From Takakia lepidozioides (lineage: Eukaryota; Streptophyta; Takakiopsida; Takakiales; Takakiaceae): a stretch of 64,000 nucleotides of DNA. Made by a program: the position numbers and the translations under genes. Under the pieces are notes generated by a model. That model worked only from the letters and a program-made list of their open reading frames with translations, had not been told where the DNA came from and searched no databases. Below are positions 1 to 10,500 of the stretch, in pieces (position 1 is the stretch's first letter; each line of letters starts with the position of its first letter). Location of the stretch: the NCBI GenBank assembly GCA_030704615.1, contig CM060733.1, positions 57,846,001-57,910,000 on the forward strand, given 5' to 3'.

Positions 1-24
1 AAATACTTCACACTAGGGACTTAC

Positions 25-3000
25 CATGGTGTAGAGAAACAACAAGGGCAGCCAAGTTGTCCATGCTGCCTGATGTGAGAGCTGCATCAACAATTGCTTT
101 GGCCATTTCACTGGCAGAGATTTGAGTCTTAACAGGCACAATATTAGCCCCCAAGGCAAGATTCCCCAACCTTGATAAAGGAGAGGGCAAGGGGAACGGT
201 TGATTTGGGGCCATTGTGCAGGTCTTAGGCTTGGTGAGTGCATCTGGGCCTGGGGACAATAGCTGAACGGCAAATCCCATTTCCTCTTTGTCGTCTCCAC
301 CACTATCATGAGAAACACCCTGCAGCTCTGTCAGTTGACCGTAATTGGGATGAGACAGTGGATTCTCTGTTCTGCTGTCTTCAACAGCAATCATTGCCCT
401 ACAATTCAACATATAGCCAGTGAGCCCTTTATGTTAAGACTTCACATGAGGTGAAAATCTATGGATAGTTTGAAGATTTTATAATGTAAACCTCCAGATC
501 ACATTTGTTTATATTCAACAGGTATCGAAGCTCAGCAACAGTGCTTGCGGAATGTCAACAATGATACAGTCATTTATGGCAGCACAAAGACTGTATTGGA
601 CCAAAACAAAGTTCCACAGTTTCCAAAACCAGGATAGGTCTGAGGGAGAGAAACAAGACAGGGAGACAGAGAATCTACCGTGAAAGTTCCTGCTCTTGCA
701 CTGGTTTCTGAAGCTGTGGCTCCTGCCTGGGTGGCAATGGAATAGGAGGGTCCCTTACTTGAGATCCCAAGGCAACTGAGACATTGTTCCCCGACTTAAC
801 TGCGGATAGAACTCGGCAAACATCACGTGTAGACATTTTCTCAAAAACACCGTCAGATGCTACGATGAGGTGACAGTCATTGCAGTCCAGCTTTAGCCAA
901 CCAGTCCACTCCGGCTCTGCTGTCACTCCATATCTAGACATCATTAAGAAAACAGACGTTAGCCTTTCTCCAAAGATGCCGGGGTTCCAAGATTGGACCC
1001 CAAGTAAGGTATGTCAAGGTACTAATTGTGTGTTCCCTGTCAATGCTACCCATGACATACCCTTAATGGTTTAGTCCTCATTGGACATTAGTTGTCCCAG
1101 GCCTGCCTACACGAGAATACCCGAAATGAAAGGGTGTAGAAAGAATTGCAGGCATATGACACTGGTAGCTGTCATCATAGGCTGCCATATCCATGGGTTG
1201 TTCACACACTCCCCTACTGCAGCTTACAAGTGACTGCCTTGGTGTGGAGGAGAGGAACTCCCGCCGCAGTGCCGGCTGCATTGCTTGGCAGCACAGCAAT
1301 GGTGGAATGTCAGCTTCCTTCCATTGGACAGTAGAAACCTGCCATATGGCAGACACTTCACGTGTTAACACCCTTTAAGGCAGCGCTCGTGCACAGATGC
1401 CCAAAATCTGGTAATGTGGCTTCGACTGTTCATTTGGGAGCTGAAATTGATCTCATAGAAGAAAGAATGAGGTGGATTCCAGGACTCCTCTAGTCCTACA
1501 TCTTGCAACAGGTGACACATGGCTATGGCTGCTCGCAGAGAGGGAGAATATACTTATGCCGTTCCCTGTGAACGTTGGCGTGCCATAGCCTTACGGCCAT
1601 TGACCTAGCGGGAAACTTACCCTCCCACAACCACCAGGGTTTAGCTTATTCCCTACAGCTCAGCTGCAGGTATAAACTTATTTTCCTGCAACTGCCATTA
1701 AGGCAGGGCAATTCGCAGAGAGACAGAATGTACTCGTAAAACGTTTGCCGTAGCCTTGTAGCCATAGATTGCACAGAGAGAGAGAGAGAGAGATGCTCAT
1801 AAGACTTTGTTTGCCGTAGCCTTGTGGCCGTAGACCCCGTGCCCAGTTTGAGCAGAACAAAAGGTACCAGAAACTACCTATGTGAGGGGCTCAATCTGGT
1901 AGTATGACTTACCTTGATACAAATGATTGATTTGGGTTTTCCAAATATCTCTAGGAAGCCCTTCACACAAGCATCAATCTGCTGTGTGTGAGCAGCCCAA
2001 AAGTTAGACCCCAACAGGGCCAGGGCTTTAGGCTCAGCCTCAAGATTTTGAAAGTTGGTGAACAGAGGTGCCGAGACAATGTTCTTGAAGAAGATCACTC
2101 TCTGGTGAGAATATCCCAGACTGTGTATCAAAAAGTGGATAGTCTTGAGGTTGCCCGCACATCGGGCAATTACAATCTCCTCTTCCTCTCTGCATCTGTT
2201 TAGAGGGAGAGAGAGAGTAACAGAAAAAACTTTATACTGTCCACAGCGGATCATGAGAAAGTGTACTAAGATATGATTTCAACAGTTTCCACCCTCATCC
2301 AAGAGCTTCATCAACTATTTTTTCCTAACCAAATGGCAATCCATCGCAACTCACTTCTTGAATGCCACATCCCCTATTGACCGGGAAACTGCCAACTGTC
2401 CGTTGACACGCGGCACCCCTCCTATATCCTCCACGAATCCACCTGCCTCCTCCACTCTCACCCTTTCTTCTTGTCTGTCAGGATGATGGTCCCAAGTTAG
2501 CTCCTTTGCTAATGGTCCACTCTCACAGACACCAACAGCAGTCTCCTTTCTTTGCGAGCGTTTCTGCCTTTGCTTTGGCATGTCCTTGCCTTCACTGTCA
2601 CTTGTTTCCTCTGCAAAAATAGGCGGTAGACTAGCTGTGAAAATGTGGTTTTTTCAATATAAATATATGCGGACATTACCACTTAGTTTTGTCACCCTTG
2701 ACTCTATGCAAGTAAATGCTGAACAGGCAAAACTCTCATGGATGCTCCACATATACTGAGAATGCACTACATAATAGCCCCATTCTCTGCCTACCCTGCA
2801 GAGAAGATCAAGGAGTTTAACAGAAGACAATATTAAGCCTAATGGGAAATGATCTCGTACTGTCTGCTAATGGACAGTGGAGACTGGAGACGTACACATT
2901 AGACTTTTGCATGACATAGCCCCTGTGGTTGGAGACCCTGCCCCTGGTTTCAACAGATTGTACTCATAAGATGTTGTTTGCCGTAGCCTTGTGGCCATTG

Positions 3001-6000
3001 ACCCCGCGCCCAGTTTGAGCGGGAACAAAAGGGACAGAACCTACCTCTGTCAGGGGCTGACGTTGGTAGTAAGACTTACCTCCATATAAAGAATTAATCC
3101 GGGTTTTCCAGATATCCTCTAGAAATCCCTTCACACAAGCATCAATCTGCTGTGTGTGATTTGCCCAAAAACTAGGCCTCAGGAGGGCCTGGGCTTTTGG
3201 CTCAGCCTCGAGACTTTCAAAGTTGGTAAACAGGGGTACAGGCACAATTCCCTTGATAGAGTTGAAGAGAGCGTCTCTTTGGTGAGAGAACCCCGGACAG
3301 TGTATCAGAAAATGAATACTGTCTTCAGGTTGCCTACACAACGGGCAATTGCACTCTCCCTTTCCTCTCTGCTTCTGTTTGCTGTTCAAAGGTAGGCTTC
3401 CTGCCCTGAGTTTAAATTTCAGTCTAGTGCCGAGAGTGGGTAGACCCTTGAGGTCATCCAAGATGTCCTCCCCCATGTCACAGACTGGAAACAAGTTCAG
3501 GGAAGTTTTCTGCCTAACTTCATTTTCATCAGACAATCTCATGGCAACAGACATGGCTGAGGACACTACAGCCTCTAAGTCAGAACTATCCAGCAGGGTC
3601 AAGACTTGCGGATCCAGGTCCAGGTCCTTGAGGATCTCTTCTACTCTCTTCTGCCAGGACTTAGCCTGTTTGACAGGGCGGTCCTGTTTCCAAGATATAG
3701 AGTCGATTAACTTAGGATATCTGGTGTTGGGCATATGTTGCAGCTGACCCCACCATCTGACCTTGAATTCATCTCGTCGGGAACTTAAGGACGGAATGCC
3801 AAACTCACCCCGAACAGCCACATTGGCTGTTTTGGAGCATGCTGACATACACTCCTTAAGCACCCCCACTTGAATGGATTCTAGAGACTTAGCCTGGTTG
3901 GAGTTATCAACCCATATAGCAGATCCGTACTCCAAGGCAGGTCTAATAACGCGACAAAGCATGGTTTTCTGGTTTCAACAGAGTGGATGAGGGACTACAG
4001 GACTGCCATCGCCCAAGGCTCACTTCAGAGTGGGACATAACTTGATACATCCAGAGGCTCTTTCCATTTGGTAGGCAATTACAACCCAAATTGAAATTGA
4101 GCCAAAAGATGCAGTCATAGTCCAAAAGGGGTGGAGTGACAGACTTCGCTGAACCAGAAATGTACTCATAAGAAGTTGTTTGCCACAGCCTTGTGGCATA
4201 AACTCCGTGCCCAGTTGGGCAGAACTAAAGGGAACAGAGAGGAGAGAGATGGAGGATACCACTTCGAGCTACAAATAGATCTTCTAGAACAAAAGAGTGG
4301 GAACCAGAGATTTTCAGAAGATACTTTTGGAGCCATGCAGTAATGGCAAACAACCATCGAAAGAGCACACGAGAGCTTTTGAATCCCCCAAATTGGCAAC
4401 CAGCAAATGATCATTGGCATACAGCACTACACATGCTGTTGTGCCTCCCTCGAGCCCTCTCCTCCTTGCTTCCTGTCCACCTTTTCCATCCACAGATTGA
4501 ATCAGGAACTATAGATAGATAGATAGAAGAACAGCTTTATGACCCCACAGAGAAAGGGGAAGGGGGCCTATCCTGCAAAACCACCCCAAGAACACAAGAC
4601 ACAGGGCTAATCATTTGCCATAGACAGGAAAAACATTCAGAACTAAGTGTGGTCTTTTAGCAATTTTCTTTTAACGTACGAGTTTGAAAGCTTCTTAGTA
4701 GACGTTTTCACAGGGAAAGGTGATGTAGTAGTCAGGGCAAATAAACAGACAAAATTATTCAGTCATTTCACAATATGCCCACAGATACATACAGAATGTA
4801 CTCATGCCATTCAGATACATACAGAGAGAAACGAACAGGCATCCTAACAACTTACAGTTGAAAAAATTAAATCCATGTCTGAAATAGCCCTCGACAATGC
4901 CTCCTTCAACACTTTTCCGTAGACTGAAGTTTCAAAAGTTCCTGGTACAGCATCTGCTAGGTCACCCTCCATAACCAACAATCTGTCCTGGCCAATAAAT
5001 TCCTTCTTCCCAGAGACAACCTTGCTGTCTTCTAGGCTTGCAAGCTCAACACTGCTGGCGGAGTTTTCATCCACATGTTTCCCAGCAGAAGGTAGGCCTG
5101 ATGATGATGTTGCTGGATGTGAACTGCTGAGGGAAGACCCGACACTCATATACAAATGGTCGAGGAATAGACGATGGAGGAATTTAGATGCCAATTCACT
5201 AGCTTCATCCCCACCATGGCCATCGAAAACCGCAAATAGGCCTACTTTCGTACCTCCCTCGTCTCCCTTACCTGCATTCACCAATTCCACAGGGAGCCAA
5301 CCGCCACTGGATCAACCACCCAACAGAAATGATCACATTCTGCATTTGGCAACAAAAACGCTGTCCAGTACACTCAAAATCATGCAGAGGGTATAGTTTG
5401 ACAAGAGATGGCCACGCTTTTCAAAGGAAAGTTGACCTGTTCTTCAATTTGAAACTGTGCTTACTACTCGCGTATCATCACAGAAATTTGAGTCATTACA
5501 GTCACTGGACGTGGAGAAAGGGACTGACTCAGGATTTGGTATGGCCAACTGGCAGTGCAACCATGCAGGATCCGCCTTAAGGTAGAGGGCTGAAGTACCA
5601 GAGTCGGGAGACATCGCGGTTATGGCACTAGGTGTCGCAGGTGGTGCAACCCATGTTACATCTGTGTTAAGGTAGAGGGCTATTGTACAAGTCAGTGAAA
5701 ATGATTCAATATAAGCCCGAAAATAATCATTAAATCACCTGTGCACATAAAATCCCCTGTGCACAGAGGATAGTTATCAGATTTGTGTGACATGTATGGC
5801 AATACAAGCTAGGATTCATCAAATGGCGATTTAATCCTCACCCTGGCCCAGGAGGGATAATATAATGTACTCGTGAGGTTCCCTGCGAATGTTGGCTTGC
5901 CATTGCCTTTCGGCCATCGACCCTGCGGTACCTAACCCTCCCTGAGCCTCGTGAACAAGGGTTTATCTTATCAACTTATTTTCCCGCAACTGCCATTAAG

Positions 6001-6825
6001 GTGCTCATAGAGGCATTTGTCCGCGTGCAAACTCGACAGCCCGGTTACAGATTTATCGATTTTAGTTTTATTGCCCTGCGTTTCCCACAGAAATGGCATG
6101 CATGGGGAAGGCATCTGCCCGTCACTCTGGGCTGTGTGCAGTTAATATATTATTCAGCTTCTTGAATTCTGCGTACCCCTAAATTTTCAGTAACACTCGC
6201 ATTGGATATGATACAAAAACTTCAATGTTTTTCATGATTTGTGTTGATCACCGTTGGAAAAATGCGCACTCACCGAGAGCTGGCAGAAGGATGTCCGGCA
6301 TACACAGGATACGATCCTCCTGCGAAGCTCGCCACCCCTGCAACAGCATTGCACCACACCTCTCTTCCTCGTCCTCTTCATCGTTGTTCCTGCCAGAAGA
6401 GGACCAGATATTTAAGTTGACATCACCGAATGCAAAATGTAGCTTCACGCAGCTGTGAAATTAAGAGAAAATGAAATCACCCCATCTGCAATCTCACTTC
6501 AACACCACGAAAACACAACCATGGAAAATGCTCACGCAAACCGATAATCCCCAGACGCGTACCGATTGGTGCTTGTCTCATCCGCCATCCTGTTAGCTGC
6601 AGGAGATCCAACTAGGCTCTCCTGTGGCCAGGAATCTGAATCTGGTTGAAAGCTTGGCCCCACTCTGTCATCTAATCTCCCACCACCGAAACCAAATCTC
6701 TGCTCAACCGATTCTTGAAACCCTGATCTAGCTGCCATAGCTGTAAATTGCATGCTTGTGGGCCAATTCCAGAATGAGCCTCCCAGCAACAAGGCTATCA
6801 AAACAAGCACCTTCCGAATTGCCAT
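25..6825 (-). CDS. PP2C-family Ser/Thr protein phosphatase, seven exons seen, 3' end outside window
   Basis: A metal-dependent (PPM/PP2C) phosphatase. Exons, 5' to 3' on the minus strand: 6825-6536, 6452-6270, 5306-4856, 4508-4325, 2610-2355, 933-679 and 398-25. All join in phase and give about 664 residues before running off the window. Residues 1-24 (MAIRKVLVLIALLLGG...) are hydrophobic, suggesting a signal peptide or anchor. Conserved elements in order: SQEDR (140-144), VFDGHGG (184-190), GGTTACVVL (329-337), LGDSKAL (348-354), VNGQLAVSRSIGD in exon 5, VASDGVFEKM (479-488) and GSMDN (650-654). The metal-binding aspartates are therefore all present and catalysis is plausible. A low-complexity Ser-rich insert of about 80 residues follows the DGHGG helix, and a second insert precedes the C-terminus. 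It resembles long plant PP2Cs such as Arabidopsis At3g63320/At3g63340. The exon 2 donor could instead be 4 nt upstream, but only GA|GTGC keeps phase. Introns 2, 4 and 5 hold LINE-derived sequence. The substrate is unknown. Confidence 0.88.
1550..1712 (-). repeat. Dispersed repeat in PP2C intron 5, related to 5870-6005
   Basis: This stretch shares a diverged block with 5870-6005: both have a TTCCCTG(T/C)GAA start, a central GCCATAGCC/GCCATTGCC segment and the ending CAACTGCCATTAAGG. It is followed at about 1727-1775 by a short copy of the LINE 3' tail that also ends the elements at 1793, 2958 and 8296. It has no coding content. It is probably the 3' end of a related non-LTR family. Confidence 0.55.
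1793..2203 (-). mobile_element. LINE copy A: severely 5'-truncated non-LTR retrotransposon
   Basis: The minus-strand translation matches the C-terminus of LINE copies B and C, for example HFLIHSLGYSHQR against HFLIHCPGFSHQR, then FTNFQNLEAEPKA and QQIDACVKGFLE. Its 3' end carries the family tail read as CCACAAGGCTACGGCAAACA. It sits between GA-rich runs (GAGAGAGAGA at about 1776-1792 and about 2205-2217), which may be the target duplication. It lies in intron 5 of the PP2C gene in the same orientation as the gene, and is the most diverged of the three copies. Confidence 0.75.
2958..3968 (-). mobile_element. LINE copy B: 5'-truncated non-LTR retrotransposon with 14-bp target duplication
   Basis: A 1.0-kb insertion in PP2C intron 4, in gene-sense orientation. 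The 14-bp direct repeat CTGGTTTCAACAGA occurs at 2944-2957 and 3969-3982, exactly flanking the element, which is strong evidence for target-primed insertion. The open frame covers the reverse transcriptase's C-terminal part, beginning MLCRVIRPALEYGSAIW, then a helical region and a cysteine/histidine cluster CNCPLCRQPEDS...HFLIHCPGF. The endonuclease and polymerase domains are absent because of 5' truncation. The frame is nearly intact over about 330 residues, so this copy is younger than copy A. Confidence 0.88.
4159..4235 (-). repeat. Solo LINE 3'-tail fragment
   Basis: About 75 bp matching the 3' tails of the LINE copies (TGTACTCATAAGA, GTTGTTTGCC, CCTTGTGGC, GCCCAGTT on the plus strand) without any coding part. 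It lies in PP2C intron 4 between exon 4 and LINE copy B. It is either an extreme 5'-truncated insertion or the remnant of an older copy. Confidence 0.6.
5870..6005 (-). repeat. Dispersed repeat in PP2C intron 2, related to 1550-1712
   Basis: A non-coding block sharing GTTCCCTGCGAATGTTGGC, a GCCATCGACC segment and CAACTGCCATTAAGG with 1550-1712. The rest of this 960-bp intron (5307-6269) holds only a short duplicated motif, TTAAGGTAGAGGGCT, at about 5577 and 5667. Confidence 0.5.
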
Positions 6826-7077
6826 GATCTGCACTGGAAATGCACATCTCATTCCAGCGCTCCGATCGCAAGTAGACTGACCTCCACTCTGAAGAAGATG
6901 CCACGAATCCTCTCTGTATGCCTTCAAGGCTCATCGCAAGGTTATTCTTCCCTTGCACATTTTTTATTTGAGCAACAGGGACTCTTGTCGCTTTTCCTCT
7001 TTGTAATGGAAAAGATGCTACTTACAAGAGATTTGGAACTTCCTCAAAGTTTACTATTTTTCTACATCGTGATGGAC

Positions 7078-7150
7078 GGGGATGTAGTTCAGATGGTAGA
7101 GCGCTCGCTTAGCATGCGAGAGGTACGGGTATCGATACCCCTCATCTCCA
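7078..7150 (+). tRNA. tRNA-Ala (anticodon AGC), possibly decayed
   Basis: A 73-nt tRNA-Ala-like gene. The acceptor arm GGGGATG pairs with CATCTCC through one G-U. The anticodon arm CTCGC-TTAGCAT-GCGAG is perfect, with anticodon AGC, and no intron is present. The D-stem has a G-U pair (GTTC/GAGC). The T-arm reads CGGGT-ATCGATA-CCCCT, so both the outermost (C-U) and innermost (U-C) stem positions are mismatched. The usual plant sequence, from memory, has CGGGG and CCCCG. It lies between the PP2C start and the armadillo gene end. Either it is a functional but weak copy or a tRNA pseudogene. Confidence 0.7.
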
Positions 7151-7590
7151 TAGTGATGCCATAGTGACAATACAATTAGGTATATGTCAACCCAATGATT
7201 TTTACGTTGTACGCTCCGTTGGTCCTAGGCTTGGCACGATGGTCATTTAAAAAGATTACAGTCCGGTGTCCTATTGAAACTTTTGTTGTATGTGCACAAC
7301 AGCTCAGTTCTGGTAGGAGTTATTTAAAAGATCCTTCACAATGTTTGGACATCAATGGGTTAGTCCCGAACAAGCGCAAACATCAGCTCCACTTGATTGA
7401 CTTTCAGATAGAGTATAATTTAATTGGAATGCGCCTCTTCCAGCTCAAGTTTTCACATATCATCTTGGAAGTCCGCTTGCACGCACCTTCATTGCTTGAA
7501 GGGGTTTTAATCTGACAGTACAAAAGACTTTCCTTCATCTAGCACAGGGAATATGCCACACAAACATTTGAGTACTAAGTCTGACCTACT

Positions 7591-10500
7591 CTACGTGGGA
7601 AGTGCTCTCAGCAAGTAAAGGGCAATCTTCCATTCAGGAAGCCCTCTCTTGACAAATTTTTGTAGAGCAGGAACAGCTCCAGCAGCCAAAATTGCAGGAT
7701 GATTCTCCTCGTTCATACCAAGATTGTACAGAACAGCAACGGCAGCCGACCTAGCCTGGGAGCTCCCAGTCTCAAGCAAGTCAACCAGTGGAAATATGCC
7801 TCCAGCATTTGAAATTGCTGCTGAATATGCCGCCACCCCTTGCGCAACCAAGTCTCTTAAATGCAAGATTGCCCTCTCGCGCACTGATGGAGAAGAGTTC
7901 TTTCCAACTTCGTCAACCAGCCTTGGAATAGTGTCGTGTATTGTTATTTCGATGTTGATGGAAACATCCAGAATATCCGCGTCTTTTGTCAGCCTCTGCA
8001 GTCTCAGTAGACAAGGGCAAACCCAATCTTTGACATATAGAGGAGAGGTCGGAGCTTCAAGTACTTTCGAAAGAACTGAAGCAAGTCTTGCACACCCAAG
8101 CGAACTTCCAACTTTCTCATATCTGACCAGCTTTTCAAGCAGTCTTGACACAGCAATGATGACTGCCCACGTGTCCTCCTTGGTTGGGTCATCTGAATCC
8201 ACTTGAAGATATTATAAGATGACAGCTTGGTTTGACAAAGTGACGTACCTGGCCTCTCAAAATCTGGTGAACATTCTATTTTGAAGCTCCATAGATTGTA
8301 CTCATAAGACGTTGTTTGCCGTAGCCTTGTGGCCATTGACCCCGCGCCCAGTTTGAGCGGAAACAAAAGGGACAGAACCTACCTCTGTCAGGGGCTGACC
8401 TTGGTAGTAAGACTTACCTTCATATATAGAATTAAGTTTTCCAGATATCCTCTAGAAATCCCTTCACACAAGCATCAATCTGCTGTGTGTGATTTGCCCA
8501 AAAACTAGGCCTCAGGAGGGCCTGGGCTTTTGGCTCAGCCTCGAGACTTTCAAAGTTGGTAAACAGAGGTACAGGCACAATTCCCTTGATAGATTTGAAG
8601 AGAGCGTCTCTTTGGTGAGAGAACCCCGGACAGTGTATCAGAAAATGAATACTGTCTTCAGGTTGCCCACACAACGGGCAATTGCACTCTCCCTTTCCTC
8701 TCTGCTTCAGTTTGCTGTTCAAAGGTAGGCTTCCTGCCCTGAGTTTAAATTTCAGTCTAGTGCCGAGAGTGGGTAGACCCTTGAGGTCATCCAAGATGTC
8801 CTCCCCCATGTCACTGGAACAAGTTCAGGGAAGTTTTCTGCCGAACTTCATTTTCATCAGACAATCTCATGGCAACAGACATGGCTTTGGACACTACAGC
8901 CTCTAAGTCAGATTTATCCAGCAGGGTCAAGACTTGCGGTTCCAGGTCCAGGTCCTTGAGAATCTCTTCTACTCTCTTCTGCCAGGACTTAGCCTGTTTG
9001 ACAGGGCAGTCCTGTTTCCAAGATATGGAGTCGCTTAACTTAGGATATCTGGTGTTGGACATATGTTGCAGCTGACCCCACCATCTGACCTTGAATTCAT
9101 CTCGTCGGGAGCTTAAGCACGGAATGCCAAACTCACCCGAACAGCCACATTGGCTGTTTTGGAGCATGCTGACATACACTCCTTAAGCACCCCCACTTGA
9201 ATGGATTCTAGAGACTTAGCCTGGTTGGAGATATCAACCCATAATGCAGATCCGTACTCCAAGGCAGGTCTCATAACCTGACAAAGCATGGTTTTCTTAA
9301 CCTCAGAGTTGACCCCTCTGCAGTGGAAAAATTTAGTGAGCCCCAGAGCTTTGCCCTTTGCCAGTTTGAACAACTTTCCAGATATGTGCATCCCAATTAC
9401 AATTGGAGGAAAACTCAAATCCCAGGTAAGTGTAGGAAGGAAGGACCGGGATCTCTTGGCTACCCCACTGCCACTTAAGATCACTTCCTCCCTCTCCTCT
9501 GTCGTTGAATGCTACCACTGCACATTTGCTGACATTAGCCTCTAGCCCCCAAAGATCAAAGTATCTCTTCGCGCAATCAATCAACTCCTGGAGATTGGTT
9601 GGAGTCTCCCCTATGCCTGCGAAGTCATCCGCAAACATAAGGGCTGGTATGGTGGTATCACCCACCCTTAACCCAAATCCCTCACTTTCCACATCCTCGA
9701 GGAGTTGATTGATGAAAACATTGAAGAGCAGAGGGGAGAGAGTACATCCTTGAGCTACACCTTGGTCTATGTCAAAGAAGTTGGACTTCTGTCCGTTAAC
9801 AGTGACACAGCTTTTGGTGTGAGCATACAAGTTGTGGACAACTCTCCACATCTTTCCCTTGATCCCACAAGAACAGAGGCGGAACCATAGGCCATCTCTC
9901 CACACTGTGTCATAAGCCTTTTTGACATCCAGGAAAAAAACATAAGTAGGTTTCCCTTCTTTTTTCCTTCCCTGGATAATCTGGCTTAGAGTGAAGATAT
10001 GATCCACACAGCCCCTGTTTCGCCGAAAGCCAGCTTGGCCTTCGTGGAAACAACCTCTAGACTCCAGATCAACCTCGAGACGAGTATTTATAACTCTGCA
10101 GAATGTCTTTCCAACAGCATTGAGGAGCGTGATGCCATGGTAGTTCCCCGGTTCTTCTCTGTCACCCTTCTTGTATAGATTGACAATGACCCCCTGTCGC
10201 CAGCGAAAGGGGATCATTTCAGTCTTCCAGATAAGGTTAAAGAGGAGAACTAGGGACTCTATCATGGGATCGCCACTGTGCTTGATAAGCTCGTTCACTA
10301 TACCATCAGGTCCACCAGCTTAAATCAATTGCTTCCACAATCTCAGAAGAACTAATGGGAGCGTTATAAGCCATTGAAATATACTCCAGTTCATCAGGGC
10401 TGTTTTGAATCATAGGAACAGTTTTTCCAACTGTGTCCCTCCATTCAGCAGAAGACCCCTCACTGTTAGACCTAGAAGTTCTGCCAAGGATACTGTAGTG

